From positions 1,054,001-1,118,000 of the forward strand of contig OY282382.1 of the NCBI GenBank assembly GCA_958295905.1: a stretch of 64,000 nucleotides of DNA, read 5' to 3'. The stretch is from an uncultured Vicinamibacterales bacterium (GTDB taxonomy: Bacteria; Acidobacteriota; Vicinamibacteria; Vicinamibacterales; UBA8438). The translations under genes were made by a program, and so were the position numbers. Shown here piece after piece: positions 35,409-44,267 of this stretch (its first letter is position 1; the number at the start of each line of letters is the position of its first letter). The notes beneath the pieces are model-generated. The model was not told the origin of the DNA and did not search any database. It saw only the letters and a list, made by a program, of their open reading frames with translations.

Positions 35409-37244
35409 ATGAGTGACAGCGCCTCCGCCGCCGCGGTCTCTGCTCGGGCCGTCCGGGCCCTGGGCGGGGCCGAGCAGGCGGTCGCCAACCTCGCGCTGGC
35501 CGCGATGGTGGTGCTGCCGCTGGCCGAGATCGTCGTGCGGCCGCTGGTCGCCGGCGGCATCCCCGGCTCGATCCCGTTCGTCCAGCACTTCACGCTGTGG
35601 GTCGGCTTTCTCGGCGCCGCGCTCGCGGCGCGCGAGGGCAAGCTGATCGCGCTCGCGACGGCCACGTTCATCCCCGAGGGTCAGGTCCGGCGCGGCACCC
35701 AGGTGTTCGCGGCGGGGGTCGGCGCCGCGGTGTCCATGATCCTCGCGGCGGGGGCCTGGGATCTGATGCTGCTGGACCGCGACGACGGCACCATCATCGC
35801 GGCCGGGGTCCCGGTCTGGATCGCGCAAATCGTGCTGCCCGTCTCGTTCGCGGTCATCGCGGGGCGGCTCGTCTGGCGGGCGTCGCCGGCGTGGGCGGGG
35901 CGCGCGGCGGCGGGGCTCGGCATCCTCGCCGGGCTCTGGCTCGGCCTGTCGGCGGGCATCCTCGCCGAGGTCCCGCGCTGGCCGCTGATCTCGCTGGTGC
36001 TGGCCGCGGCGGTGCTCGGGGCGCCGATCTTCACGGTCCTGGGCGGGGCCGCGGTGCTGCTCTACCTGGGGGACGGCGACCTCCCGGTGCTGGTCACCAT
36101 CGAGACCTACTCCCTCGCGGTGCAGCCGCATCTGCCGGCGATTCCGCTGTTCACGCTGGCCGGGTTCATCCTCGCCCAGGGCAGGGCCTCGGAGCGGCTG
36201 CTCCGCGTGTTCCGGGCCGGCGTGGGCTGGATTCCCGGCGGCACCGCGATCGTCTGCGTCCTGCTGTGCGCGTTCTTCACGGTGTTCACGGGGGGCTCGG
36301 GGGTCACGATTCTCGCCCTCGGCGGCCTGCTGTTCCCGGCCCTCCTCAAGGACGGGTACCGGGACCGGTTCTCGCTCGGCCTGCTCACCGCGTCGGGGTC
36401 GCTGGGCCTGCTGTTCCCGCCGGCGATGCCCCTGATCCTGTACGCGATCGTCGCGCAGGTCGCGCCGGACGAGCTGTTCGTGGCGGGCATTCTGCCCGGC
36501 CTGCTGCTGGTGGGGCTGACCGCGGCGTGGGGCATGCGCGAGGGCGTCAAGACCGGCGCCGGCCGGCACGACTTCGGGTGGCCCGAGCTGCGCGCCGCGC
36601 TCTGGAACGCGAAGTGGGAGCTGACCATCCCGTTCGTGGTCCTGGGGGTGCTCTTCAGCGGCTTCGCCACCCTGGTCGAGACCGCCGCCTTCACGGCGCT
36701 GTACGCCGCGGTCGTCCAGGGGCTCATCCACCGCGACTTCACGCTCGGCCGCGGGCTGTACACGGCGTTCAGCGAGTGCGTGGTGCTCGTGGGCGGGGTG
36801 CTGATCATCCTGGGGGTCGCGGTCGGCTTCACCGCCTATCTCAACGACGCCGACGTGCCCTTTCTGATCGTCGAGTGGGCTGACGAGCACATCGGGTCGC
36901 GGCTCGTCTTCCTGCTCGGCTTGAACGTGTTCCTGCTGCTCGTGGGCTGTCTGATGGACATCTTCTCGGCCATCTTCGTCGTGGTGCCGCTGGTGGTGCC
37001 GGTGGCCGAGCAGTTCGACGTCGACCTGCTGCATCTGGGCATCATCTTCATCGCGAACCTCGAGCTCGGGTTCCTGACGCCGCCGGTGGGGTTGAACCTG
37101 TTCCTGGCGTCGTACCGGTTCGACCGGCCCCTGCTGGAGGTCTACCGCGCCTCGTTGCCCCTGCTGGCCATCCTGGGGCTGGGGGTGCTCATCATCACCT
37201 ACGCGCCATGGCTGACCCTGGGGCTCGTGGAATGGCTGCGGTAG
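35409..37244 (+). CDS. dctM: TRAP transporter fused permease DctQM
   Basis: The protein has 611 residues. The first about 170 form a four-helix DctQ-type small permease (VLPLAEIVVRPLVAG, FTLWVGFLGAALAAREGKLI). The rest is the DctM ion-driven permease: AIPLFTLAGFILAQGRASER, FTVFTGGSGVTILALGGLLF, LTASGSLGLLFPPAMPLILY and LELGFLTPPVGLNLFLASYR. Fusion of the two subunits is common in TRAP systems of this type. It uses sodium or proton gradients to import the ligand caught by DctP. Confidence 0.9.
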   Translation: MSDSASAAAVSARAVRALGGAEQAVANLALAAMVVLPLAEIVVRPLVAGGIPGSIPFVQHFTLWVGFLGAALAAREGKLIALATATFIPEGQVRRGTQVFAAGVGAAVSMILAAGAWDLMLLDRDDGTIIAAGVPVWIAQIVLPVSFAVIAGRLVWRASPAWAGRAAAGLGILAGLWLGLSAGILAEVPRWPLISLVLAAAVLGAPIFTVLGGAAVLLYLGDGDLPVLVTIETYSLAVQPHLPAIPLFTLAGFILAQGRASERLLRVFRAGVGWIPGGTAIVCVLLCAFFTVFTGGSGVTILALGGLLFPALLKDGYRDRFSLGLLTASGSLGLLFPPAMPLILYAIVAQVAPDELFVAGILPGLLLVGLTAAWGMREGVKTGAGRHDFGWPELRAALWNAKWELTIPFVVLGVLFSGFATLVETAAFTALYAAVVQGLIHRDFTLGRGLYTAFSECVVLVGGVLIILGVAVGFTAYLNDADVPFLIVEWADEHIGSRLVFLLGLNVFLLLVGCLMDIFSAIFVVVPLVVPVAEQFDVDLLHLGIIFIANLELGFLTPPVGLNLFLASYRFDRPLLEVYRASLPLLAILGLGVLIITYAPWLTLGLVEWLR

Positions 37245-37503
37245 CTCGGGCATGGCCGCCCGGCGGCGCTCCTGTCCGCCCCACCAACCCCCGATCCGCC
37301 CGCCGCAGCAGGGCGTTCGGCACCTTCACGCCGCCTTCACCGCGGCGCGGGGGCGCCGGGCCGGCGACCAACCCCGCGGCCGTCGGCGCCTCCGGAGGCG
37401 CCGACGTTCTGCGCCTCGGACGTCCCGCTCCAGAGTCGCCGCCGCGCGGCTCCCTGTCCCCACCGGCCCACCTGACGAACCTCGTTCCTCCCGGCGGGGC
37501 GGC

Positions 37504-38640
37504 GTGAACGATCCGGCTCTGGCGTTGCTGCGGGACTTGGTGGCGATCGATTCCGTCAATCCCGCGCTGGCCCCCGGGGGCGCCGGCGAGGCGGCCGTCG
37601 CCGGGCGCGTGGCCGCGGCGCTGCGGCGGGCCGGGCTCGACGTGGACGTGGCCGACGCCGCGCCCGGCCGTCCGAACGTGGTCGGGGTCATCGAGGGGCG
37701 CCGGCGGGGACGCACGCTGATGCTGTGCGGCCACCTCGACACGGTCGGCGTCGCGGGGATGCGCGATCCGTTCACGCCGGTCGTGCGCGACGGGCGTCTC
37801 TACGGCCGCGGCGCGCAGGACATGAAGAGCGGCGTCGCCGCGATGATCGATGCCGCGGTCCGGCTCGCCGTTCGCGGCGGGCTGCCGTCCGGCCGGCTCG
37901 TGGTGGCGGCGGTCGCCGACGAAGAGCACGCCAGCCTGGGCGCCGACGCCCTGGTGCGGGACCATGGCGCCGACGGCGCGGTCGTGACCGAGCCGACCGA
38001 TCTGCGGATGGCCGCGTGCCACAAGGGGTTCGAGTGGGTCGAGGTCGAGACCCGCGGCCGCGCCGCCCACGGGAGCCGTCCGGCCGACGGGCGCGACGCC
38101 ATCCTGCGCATGGGCCGGGTCCTGCACCGCCTCGAGGCCATCGATGCCCGGCTCGCGGCGGGGCCGTCGCACCCCCTGCTGGGGCCGGCGTCGCTCCATG
38201 CCTCGACCGTCGCCGGGGGCCGCGAGCTCAGCGTCTATCCCGATCTGTGCCGCCTGTCGTTCGAACGCCGGACCCTGCCGGGGGAACCCCCGGACGCCGG
38301 CTTGGCCGAGGCGCAGGGCATCCTCGACACGCTGGCGCGGGATGACGCCGGGTTCGAGGGCTCGGCCCGGCAGATCTTCACGCGCGCCGCGCATGAGCTG
38401 CCGGTCGCCCATCCGGTCTGCCGAACGCTGGCCCGGGTGCTGGACCGGCGGGGCGAGGTTCCTGACCCGACCGGCATGTCGTTCTGGACCGATGCGGCGA
38501 TTCTGACTGCGGCGGGAACCCCGGCGGTGCTGTTCGGACCGCGCGGCGCCGGTCTGCACAGCCGCGAAGAGTACGTCGAAATCGATTCCGTCCTCACCTG
38601 CCGCGACGTCCTGATCGATCTCGCCCGGGACTTCTGCTGA
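37504..38640 (+). CDS. M20-family metallopeptidase (ArgE/DapE/ACY1 type)
   Basis: This 378-residue zinc-dependent amidohydrolase or peptidase shows LMLCGHLDTVGV (metal His, Asp), LYGRGAQDMKSGVAAMIDA (bridging Asp), VVAAVADEEHASLGADALV (catalytic Glu pair) and VTEPTDLRMAACHKGFEWVE. The dimerisation domain has GRAAHGSRPADGRDAI, and the final metal His is in FGPRGAGLHSREEYV. GTG at 37504 follows CGGCGGGGCGGC; an ATG start is not available nearby. It follows the TRAP permease on the same strand after 259 gene-free bases, so it may act on a peptide or acylated amino acid taken up by that transporter, which is inference. Confidence 0.88.
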   Translation: MNDPALALLRDLVAIDSVNPALAPGGAGEAAVAGRVAAALRRAGLDVDVADAAPGRPNVVGVIEGRRRGRTLMLCGHLDTVGVAGMRDPFTPVVRDGRLYGRGAQDMKSGVAAMIDAAVRLAVRGGLPSGRLVVAAVADEEHASLGADALVRDHGADGAVVTEPTDLRMAACHKGFEWVEVETRGRAAHGSRPADGRDAILRMGRVLHRLEAIDARLAAGPSHPLLGPASLHASTVAGGRELSVYPDLCRLSFERRTLPGEPPDAGLAEAQGILDTLARDDAGFEGSARQIFTRAAHELPVAHPVCRTLARVLDRRGEVPDPTGMSFWTDAAILTAAGTPAVLFGPRGAGLHSREEYVEIDSVLTCRDVLIDLARDFC

Positions 38641-38688
38641 CGGCGCCCTGGTCTTTTTGTCAAGACTTGGCGCTGTCAACTTCAGGGG

Positions 38689-38849
38689 CATCCCACGCTG
38701 ACTGCGCGTGACGGCTCGCCCCCGATTCAAGGGGTCGCCACCGTCTTGCCGACGGCCCGGCGCCGCGTGAGACCCACGATTCCGTACGTCCGGAGCCCCA
38801 GGACCCGCCGCGATTCTGCCTGCGCACGGCGGTGGCGGCGTGCGGGATG
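38689..38849 (+). repeat. Dispersed repeat family 2, copy 1 (161 bp)
   Basis: This copy starts CATCCCACGCTGACTGCGCG and ends with GCGTGCGGGATG, so the ends are imperfect inverted repeats. Interior blocks include CACCGTCTTGCCGAC and GAGACCCACGATTCCG. Copies lie at 40415-40574 in the same orientation and 52720-52943 inverted. It sits in the 593-base gene-free stretch between the M20 peptidase and the acyltransferase; the rest of that stretch holds part of another repeat (39044-39094) and no gene I can support. Confidence 0.8.
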
Positions 38850-39039
38850 GTCCTGCTGTCAACTCATTGGATGCTGGCGGCTGTTCGCAGTTCTTGAACA
38901 CGGGCGGTTCCCCGGCAGCGTAGCGGGACAGGCTGCTCCGAAGCCGCCGGGGGTCGGCGCGGGGAGGCCGGCCTGCAGCCGGTTGTTTGCCTGCGATCGG
39001 TAACTGGGATCCTCGACGAGGAGTGAAGGCGACCGCCTC

Positions 39040-39094
39040 CCGGAATCTGCACCGTAGAACGGCGCGGATTCCTGGAGGGTTGGTTGGGCGGCGA
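39040..39094 (+). repeat. Dispersed repeat family 3, copy 1
   Basis: The text GGAATCTGCACCGTAGAACG and then GGAGGGTTGGTTGGGCG recurs inverted at 41088-41150 with a few substitutions and a small insertion. No reading frame or inverted ends are clear. Confidence 0.55.
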
Positions 39095-39233
39095 TCGGAA
39101 CCGCAGGCGACGGTTTCCGGGCTGGGGAGTCTGCGCCGCAGGAAATTATGAGCACCATATGTTGCGCAAGCGCCGGCGATTGACCGCTATATATGGTGTT
39201 GGATCGGACCCCAGGCCGTTCTGGGGCGATGCA

Positions 39234-40364
39234 CTAGTGCGTCAGCCGGGAGCCGCCGCGGTCGTGCAGCAGATGGTTCAGGGTTCGCCCGTAGTAGCGG
39301 AGGATGTGGCGGTTGCGGACCCGGAATCGCTCGCCCTCGACGACGATGATCCCCCGTGTTGCGAGGGGTTCGGCGGCTTGGTCGACGGCGTCGCGGCCGC
39401 AGTCGACACCGAGATTGGCGGGCACGAGGCGGAGGGCGTCGAGCAATTGGTCGATGCGGTCTTCGAGGTCGCGCCGCCGCATGGACGGCCGGAGGGTGGT
39501 GGCCACCAAGGCCGTCGGCAACACCTTGTAGAGCCGCCCGATGGCGTCGCGGGTTCGGCGGGTCAGGGCCACGAGATCGCGGCGCGACTCGGGGTCGGCC
39601 GTCGCGAGGGGTATGGGCTGCCCGAAGGTGACGAACGCGCGCGTCCGGTAGCCCACGGCGTGGTTCACCATCTCCGCCACTTCCGTCGTGAAGAGCCGCT
39701 GGCGCCGTTTGACCCGCTGGCGCGCCAAGGTCTGGTCCTCGAGCACGAGGTCGTAGGCGATGGCCGCCGGCACGATCACCACGTCCGGCCGCCGGGCCTG
39801 CAGGACCGCTTGCAGCAATCCCGTCTTCAGCGTCTTGAACTCGCCGCTGTAGCTGCGTCCGCCCTCCGGGTAGAGGAACAGGTCGTGCCGTTGCACGAGC
39901 TCGGCCACGTACGCCCGCAGCGTCGCCAGATAGGCGGGGTCGCGGGAGTCGCGGCGGATGGGGACGGCGCCGGTGACGTAACGGTTCAACAGCCCCATGG
40001 CGCCGTTGAACAGGTTGATGCCGGCGGTGATGACGGGGGGGCGGACCCCGTGGTCGTCGAGCACCACGAGCTCGACGAGGTAGTCCATGTGGCTCTTGTG
40101 GTTCGAGGCGTAGATGACCCGGTTCGATCGGGTGGCCGCCTGCGCCCGCTCGACGTGTTCCGGATGCTGCAGTATCTTTCGGAGAATCGGGTACAGCGGG
40201 TGCTTCAGGGCGCGATACATCTGGTATCGCTGGGTCGTCCTGAGCTCCTTGAGGTAGGACGCTATCCGTACCTGGGCCTCGTCGCGACTCAGTCTCGTAC
40301 CGCCGCGGAGATACCGCGCCACCTCCTCTCGGGACAGCACCGCCTGAGTGATCTCGTCGTCCAC
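39234..40364 (-). CDS. Glycerol-phosphate acyltransferase (PlsB/PlsC-like)
   Basis: This 376-residue acyltransferase of phospholipid synthesis has the HX4D catalytic motif in ASNHKSHMDYLVEL, followed by INLFNGAMGLLNRYVTGAVP and the acceptor-phosphate-binding motif LYPEGGRSYSGEFKTLKTGL. IVPAAIAYDLVLEDQTLARQ corresponds to motif IV. The sequence is closer to the glycerol-3-phosphate acyltransferase (PlsB) type than to short PlsC enzymes, but lacks PlsB's long flanking domains. I chose GTG at 40364, beginning VDDEITQAV, because upstream text is repeat-derived. The gene lies between two direct copies of repeat family 2. Confidence 0.82.
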   Translation of the reverse strand: MDDEITQAVLSREEVARYLRGGTRLSRDEAQVRIASYLKELRTTQRYQMYRALKHPLYPILRKILQHPEHVERAQAATRSNRVIYASNHKSHMDYLVELVVLDDHGVRPPVITAGINLFNGAMGLLNRYVTGAVPIRRDSRDPAYLATLRAYVAELVQRHDLFLYPEGGRSYSGEFKTLKTGLLQAVLQARRPDVVIVPAAIAYDLVLEDQTLARQRVKRRQRLFTTEVAEMVNHAVGYRTRAFVTFGQPIPLATADPESRRDLVALTRRTRDAIGRLYKVLPTALVATTLRPSMRRRDLEDRIDQLLDALRLVPANLGVDCGRDAVDQAAEPLATRGIIVVEGERFRVRNRHILRYYGRTLNHLLHDRGGSRLTH

Positions 40365-40414
40365 GGGCGCAACTATACCACCGGCCGGGTCTCGCCCGTC
40401 TCGCCCGGCAGGGG

Positions 40415-40574
40415 CACCCACGCTGACTGCGCGTGACGGCTCGCCCCCGGTTCGAGGGGTCGCCACCGTCTTGCCGACCGGCCGGTGCCGCGCGAGACCC
40501 ACGATTCCGCATGTCCGGAGCCCCGGGACCCGCCACGATTCCGCCTGCGCACGGCGGTGGCGGAGCGTGGGATG
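40415..40574 (+). repeat. Dispersed repeat family 2, copy 2 (160 bp)
   Basis: This copy is closely similar to the one at 38689-38849 and has the same orientation. It begins CACCCACGCTGACTGCGCGT (one base shorter) and ends GGAGCGTGGGATG. The ends pair as an inverted repeat (CATCCCACGCT). Confidence 0.8.
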
Positions 40575-40658
40575 GTCCTGGCCTGCCCGGGGCGGCTCGT
40601 GGCGGCGATTTCATCGTGCAGGGCATCGCCGGCGCCGAGCGGCCCCGTCCCGCCGTGG

Positions 40659-40948
40659 CGGCCCGTGGTGGACCCGCGTCGCACCGAGAGCGGTGAGGGC
40701 CGTCGTTGCCGTCACGGAGCGAGGGGGGCCGCCGTGGTGGACGCCGCGCGGCGGCGGGGGCGCCGGGGGCGGCGGCGGGCTGCGGCGGGCTGCGGCGGGC
40801 TGCGGGACGTCCCGCCCGATCCAGGTGCGACGAGGGTGCCCGTCGGGTCCATCACAACCGCGGACTGCACGCGGTCCGACGAATGACGCCCCGTCGGGGC
40901 GGGATGCCCTTGCCGCGCGAATGCAGCGCGGACCTTCGCCACGGGCTG
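40659..40948. mobile_element. MITE-like element with IS1182-type termini (290 bp)
   Basis: The left end CGGCCCGTGGTGGACCCGCG and the right end, read inverted, CAGCCCGTGGCGAAGGTCCG form an imperfect terminal inverted repeat. Both resemble the CAGCCCGTGGTGAAAG end of the IS at 216-1672. No target duplication is clear. The remaining gene-free DNA to 41271 contains the hairpin CGAGGC/GCCTCG at 40965-40980, shared with 60491-60505, and an inverted copy of repeat family 3 at 41088-41150. Confidence 0.5.
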
Positions 40949-41087
40949 ACCGCCTGGCTGTTCGCGAGGCTCCCGCCTCGGACCGGCGAGGTGTCGGGTT
41001 TCCGTGATCGCGGACGCTCCGGTCCCGTCCATCGCTGGCGAACACGACGCGATCGGGACAATCGTCGGCTTGCGGCTTCCGCTTGGC

Positions 41088-41150
41088 GCCCAACCAACCC
41101 TCCACGGAGTCCGCCTCCTGCGGGAAGCGGAGCCGCTCTACGGCGCAGAT
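41088..41150 (-). repeat. Dispersed repeat family 3, copy 2 (inverted)
   Basis: On the minus strand this reads GGAATCTGCGCCGTAGAGCG and, further on, GGAGGGTTGGTTGGGCG, matching 39040-39094. It lies 120 bases downstream of the NACHT gene end. Confidence 0.55.
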
Positions 41151-41271
41151 TCCCCGGTCCGAAGGTCATCCGTAGCGCCGGGCGCCAGTTTCAGCGCTGG
41201 CACCACCGTCCACCGGCGGTTCAATCGTCCCGCGGCCTCCTGCCGGCCGTCGCGGGAATCCATTCGTCGCT

Positions 41272-43503
41272 TCATTCACTTCCGACGTTCAATGCCGAGA
41301 GTATCTTCCTGGTGCTGTCCTGAACGGCGGACGTCGGGTCCAGAAACTCCGCCCCTGCGACCAGATGGTACCATGGGGATCGGGGTCCAGCCGCGCCAAT
41401 CCCGGGCACCTCCAGCCGGTCGTGAGACTCCAGAAGGTCGCGCAGACTTGGCCAGAGCGGTGAGCGCAGGATCCTCTTGGCCGCCGGATCGTCGTTGTCC
41501 CTGCCCGACCGTATCGCATACTGTCTCATCGATATGCGTGCGAACTTTTCCAGCAGGTACCACCTTTGGTCCGGATCGGGGCCGTCCCGATCGAGCGGCC
41601 CAGGTCTTGCGGACTGCTGCTCGATCCATTCCGACGGGGAGTCGATTCGTCGGGGTTCGGACCTCTCGAAGCTGATGACCAACTCGACCTTCGGGACGCT
41701 CTCCCCGAACCTGACGAACGGATCGACGGTCAGTTCGTATACGAAGACGTTCGAGAAGTGAACGCCGCGAAGATCCGTGCCCCGGACGTCGAGGCGATGA
41801 ATGTCGCAACGCACTAGGCGCACCTGCTGTGCGCCAAGCAGATCGGCCATCCAGACGTCGCTCAATGCAAGGTCTGCGAGGTGGAGAGGCTCTTCCCCCG
41901 ATTCCCCGTCTTCCGCCAGGGGGGCAAAGGCCAGGAGCAGTCCGCCGACGTTCGCCTGTAGATGGTCGTAGCCGTTCGCCTGGCGAAGTCCGGCGAGCAA
42001 ACTCTCGCGAAGCCGGCCCTGTTCGTCGGGGGTCCGGCGCCGCGCGACGCGATTGAATATCCGGAAGTCGTCCGCGCTCAACGGCACGCGGTGCAATCCC
42101 GTCGATGCGCGGTGTTCGGCAGAATGATCGAAAACGCTGTGTGCGAAGAAATACGACCTGACCGTTTCGTGAGGGAATGAACGCTTGCCGCCGTCGCCCG
42201 GGGTCTCCTCCAGGAGCGCCAGCGCGCCGGCGCGCTGCGCGAGCGCGTTGGCCGTCTCCGCATCGGCGCTGTCCGTGAAGACTTCCTCGATCACCAGCCC
42301 CACCAGTTCCACGTCCACGGTGCTGGTCTCGTCGTCCATCATCATCAGCGCGGTCTCCGAGAGAACCCGGCGATAGAGCGTGGATGCGAGCTCGGGATCG
42401 ATGTCCGACGCCTCTCCTGTCAACTTGGGCCCTTCTCTCCTGATGATGCACTCCATCAGGTCCGCGACCGGGTCGCCTTGCGCCTCCTGAAACCGATCCG
42501 GTCCGAGATCCGCGATCTGCGAAACGAAGAACGGTCGCCCGAGATATCCGATCTCGTTTACCTGCTTCTCGACGAGTTCGAGTTCCCGGTCTCGACCGCT
42601 CCACTTGCCGCGGCGGGACAACCAGGCGCGCACTGCGCCGCCCGGAGGATGCTCCACGTGCAGCAGCGTTATGGAATGGCGGTCCACCGTATTTCCCAGG
42701 CCTTGGTGAACGGTGTCGACGTCGAGCATCGTGTCGCGGCCGGCCAGCACGCACGTGCCCTTTCCGTCGAGATCCCGGATGAAGTCCCGCAACGCCCCCC
42801 AAGCGCGGGCGTAGCCCCGGCTGTCAGAGAGCTCGTCGAAGCCGTCGATGGCCACCTGGACCGCGCCGCGCCGAACCAGCGGTTTCAGTTCTTCCTCCAC
42901 GAAACCGGCGCGCAGGCTCGACAACGTGCCCGCGATGCGGTCGCTCAACGAGGTGAGCACCTTGCCTCGGCTTTCGATGTGGAGAAGCAGAGGCGCGCCC
43001 GACGTGTACGAGGCGGGCGCGGCCCGGCGACGCACGATGCGCTCGATGAGGTGGCTCTTGCCGACGCCGGCGGCGCCGTTGACGACGAAGACGCGCAGCC
43101 CCGTCTTCCGGGATTCCAGTCTGTCGCAGACGCTGTTGAACGTCAGAGTGGTGGTCGTGCCGCTGCCGCACTCTATCCGGCCCGCGTTCGGCAAGGGCTC
43201 CTTCATCTCGCCCGTCGTCTCGTCGGCGAGGTTTTTTGTGACGTGCAATTGCGCGCTGGCGAAACGGCGGAGATTGGCGAACGCCTCGCTGGCCAGCAGG
43301 CCCGTGAGACTGTGGTATCGTGGCTGTCCCGGACCGCGCAGCGTGCTGATGGCGCCGTCCGCATCACGCCGAATCGCGAATTCCTCGCCCCTTCGCACGA
43401 AGGCCGCGGTCCACCCATCGACGTTCGGCGATGTCCGGAAGGCTTCGAATGGGTCCGCGAACAATCGAAGGTCCTCGATTTCCTCACGCAGGACGTCATT
43501 CAT
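41272..43503 (-). CDS. NACHT-type STAND NTPase, partner of a NYN nuclease
   Basis: The protein has 743 residues. Walker A is in VVNGAAGVGKSHLIERIV (about residues 140-157) and Walker B in VQVAIDGFDELSDSRG (about 215-230) with the extra acidic residues of NACHT/STAND ATPases. A helical region follows, then a pentapeptide-like stretch, CDIHRLDVRGTDLRGVHFSN (about 565-590), and a C-terminal domain of unknown type. The N-terminal 120 residues before the ATPase are unassigned. Its ATG overlaps the stop of the NYN gene (ATGA), so the pair is coupled. By analogy with bacterial NACHT and Avs proteins it would act as the sensor that triggers the nuclease. Confidence 0.8.
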   Translation of the reverse strand: MNDVLREEIEDLRLFADPFEAFRTSPNVDGWTAAFVRRGEEFAIRRDADGAISTLRGPGQPRYHSLTGLLASEAFANLRRFASAQLHVTKNLADETTGEMKEPLPNAGRIECGSGTTTTLTFNSVCDRLESRKTGLRVFVVNGAAGVGKSHLIERIVRRRAAPASYTSGAPLLLHIESRGKVLTSLSDRIAGTLSSLRAGFVEEELKPLVRRGAVQVAIDGFDELSDSRGYARAWGALRDFIRDLDGKGTCVLAGRDTMLDVDTVHQGLGNTVDRHSITLLHVEHPPGGAVRAWLSRRGKWSGRDRELELVEKQVNEIGYLGRPFFVSQIADLGPDRFQEAQGDPVADLMECIIRREGPKLTGEASDIDPELASTLYRRVLSETALMMMDDETSTVDVELVGLVIEEVFTDSADAETANALAQRAGALALLEETPGDGGKRSFPHETVRSYFFAHSVFDHSAEHRASTGLHRVPLSADDFRIFNRVARRRTPDEQGRLRESLLAGLRQANGYDHLQANVGGLLLAFAPLAEDGESGEEPLHLADLALSDVWMADLLGAQQVRLVRCDIHRLDVRGTDLRGVHFSNVFVYELTVDPFVRFGESVPKVELVISFERSEPRRIDSPSEWIEQQSARPGPLDRDGPDPDQRWYLLEKFARISMRQYAIRSGRDNDDPAAKRILRSPLWPSLRDLLESHDRLEVPGIGAAGPRSPWYHLVAGAEFLDPTSAVQDSTRKILSALNVGSE

Positions 43504-44153
43504 GGTTCGACGCTCTCATAAGTGGTGACGAGATCCTCGGCATGCGTCATGAATCGACTGATCGTTCCCGGCCGCCTCAACATGCCGACCTTGGCCCCCA
43601 CGGCCTCCGCCGCGAATATGCCCGGCAGCATGTCGTCGTCATCGGACACCACGACGTAGCGGTCGGCCTCCTTCCGCATCGCCAGACCGAGAAGATCCGC
43701 GATGAGCGCAGTGTCCACCATCTTTTCCGTCGGCTCTCCGGCACGGCGCCTCAGCGTGGCGAGAAGGTGGACATCGTGCTTCGGAGCCAGTCGTCTGTCC
43801 GATGCGCACGCAAGCCGGGCACCGAGCTGAATGCCGTCATCTCCCCCGAGAAACGCCACGCGGCCGTCACGATACGTCCGGACCCTGCCCGCGACTTTTT
43901 CGCGGATTCCGGCGATGCCCTGAAAGTAGTTCGTTCTGGTCTTCCCCTCGTGCCACCCCGCGTACAACCGCAGCCGCACCCGGTATCGCGGTCCGCCAGC
44001 GGACCCCAAGTAGTCCGACACCACCCGTTCGACGTGTTCGAGGGCCGTTTTGGCGGCCGCGTCCAGACGTTTGCGGCGAGTGGCCCCCGAAGCGATAAGC
44101 GCGGTCTTCCAGTCAACGAAGCCGATCGCCGTCTGGAAACGCCTGGTCGACAT
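43500..44153 (-). CDS. NYN-domain (PIN-like) RNase, candidate effector
   Basis: The protein has 217 residues and a PIN-like NYN domain, a fold that cuts RNA using clustered acidic residues. Candidate catalytic positions are in TAIGFVDWKTALI (N-terminal Asp), TEKMVDTALIADLL (Lys and Asp) and YVVVSDDDDMLPGIFAAEAV (acidic cluster). It is the first gene of a two-gene operon; its TGA overlaps the ATG of the NACHT protein. It would be the toxic effector of the pair. NYN proteins with housekeeping roles are usually monocistronic, so the coupling favours a defence function. Confidence 0.82.
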   Translation of the reverse strand: MSTRRFQTAIGFVDWKTALIASGATRRKRLDAAAKTALEHVERVVSDYLGSAGGPRYRVRLRLYAGWHEGKTRTNYFQGIAGIREKVAGRVRTYRDGRVAFLGGDDGIQLGARLACASDRRLAPKHDVHLLATLRRRAGEPTEKMVDTALIADLLGLAMRKEADRYVVVSDDDDMLPGIFAAEAVGAKVGMLRRPGTISRFMTHAEDLVTTYESVEP

Positions 44154-44267
44154 GTTCAGAACGCCGTGTGCGCGGCAAGCCGGGGGTTCGGCGGCGCATC
44201 GGTCCCGCCCGGGCTCACCGCCGGTGTCTTCGTTCCGCCGGGCGGCGTCGGGGGCCGGCGGGGACGT

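Noticed and set aside
33357-37253. A 1298-codon minus-strand frame opposite the TRAP cluster
   Set aside because: It is antisense to TatT, DctP and DctQM and consists of Gln/Arg/Glu-rich shadow text.
38700-39230. Protein gene in the gap before the acyltransferase
   Set aside because: Frames there are short and lie in dispersed repeats that recur at other sites.
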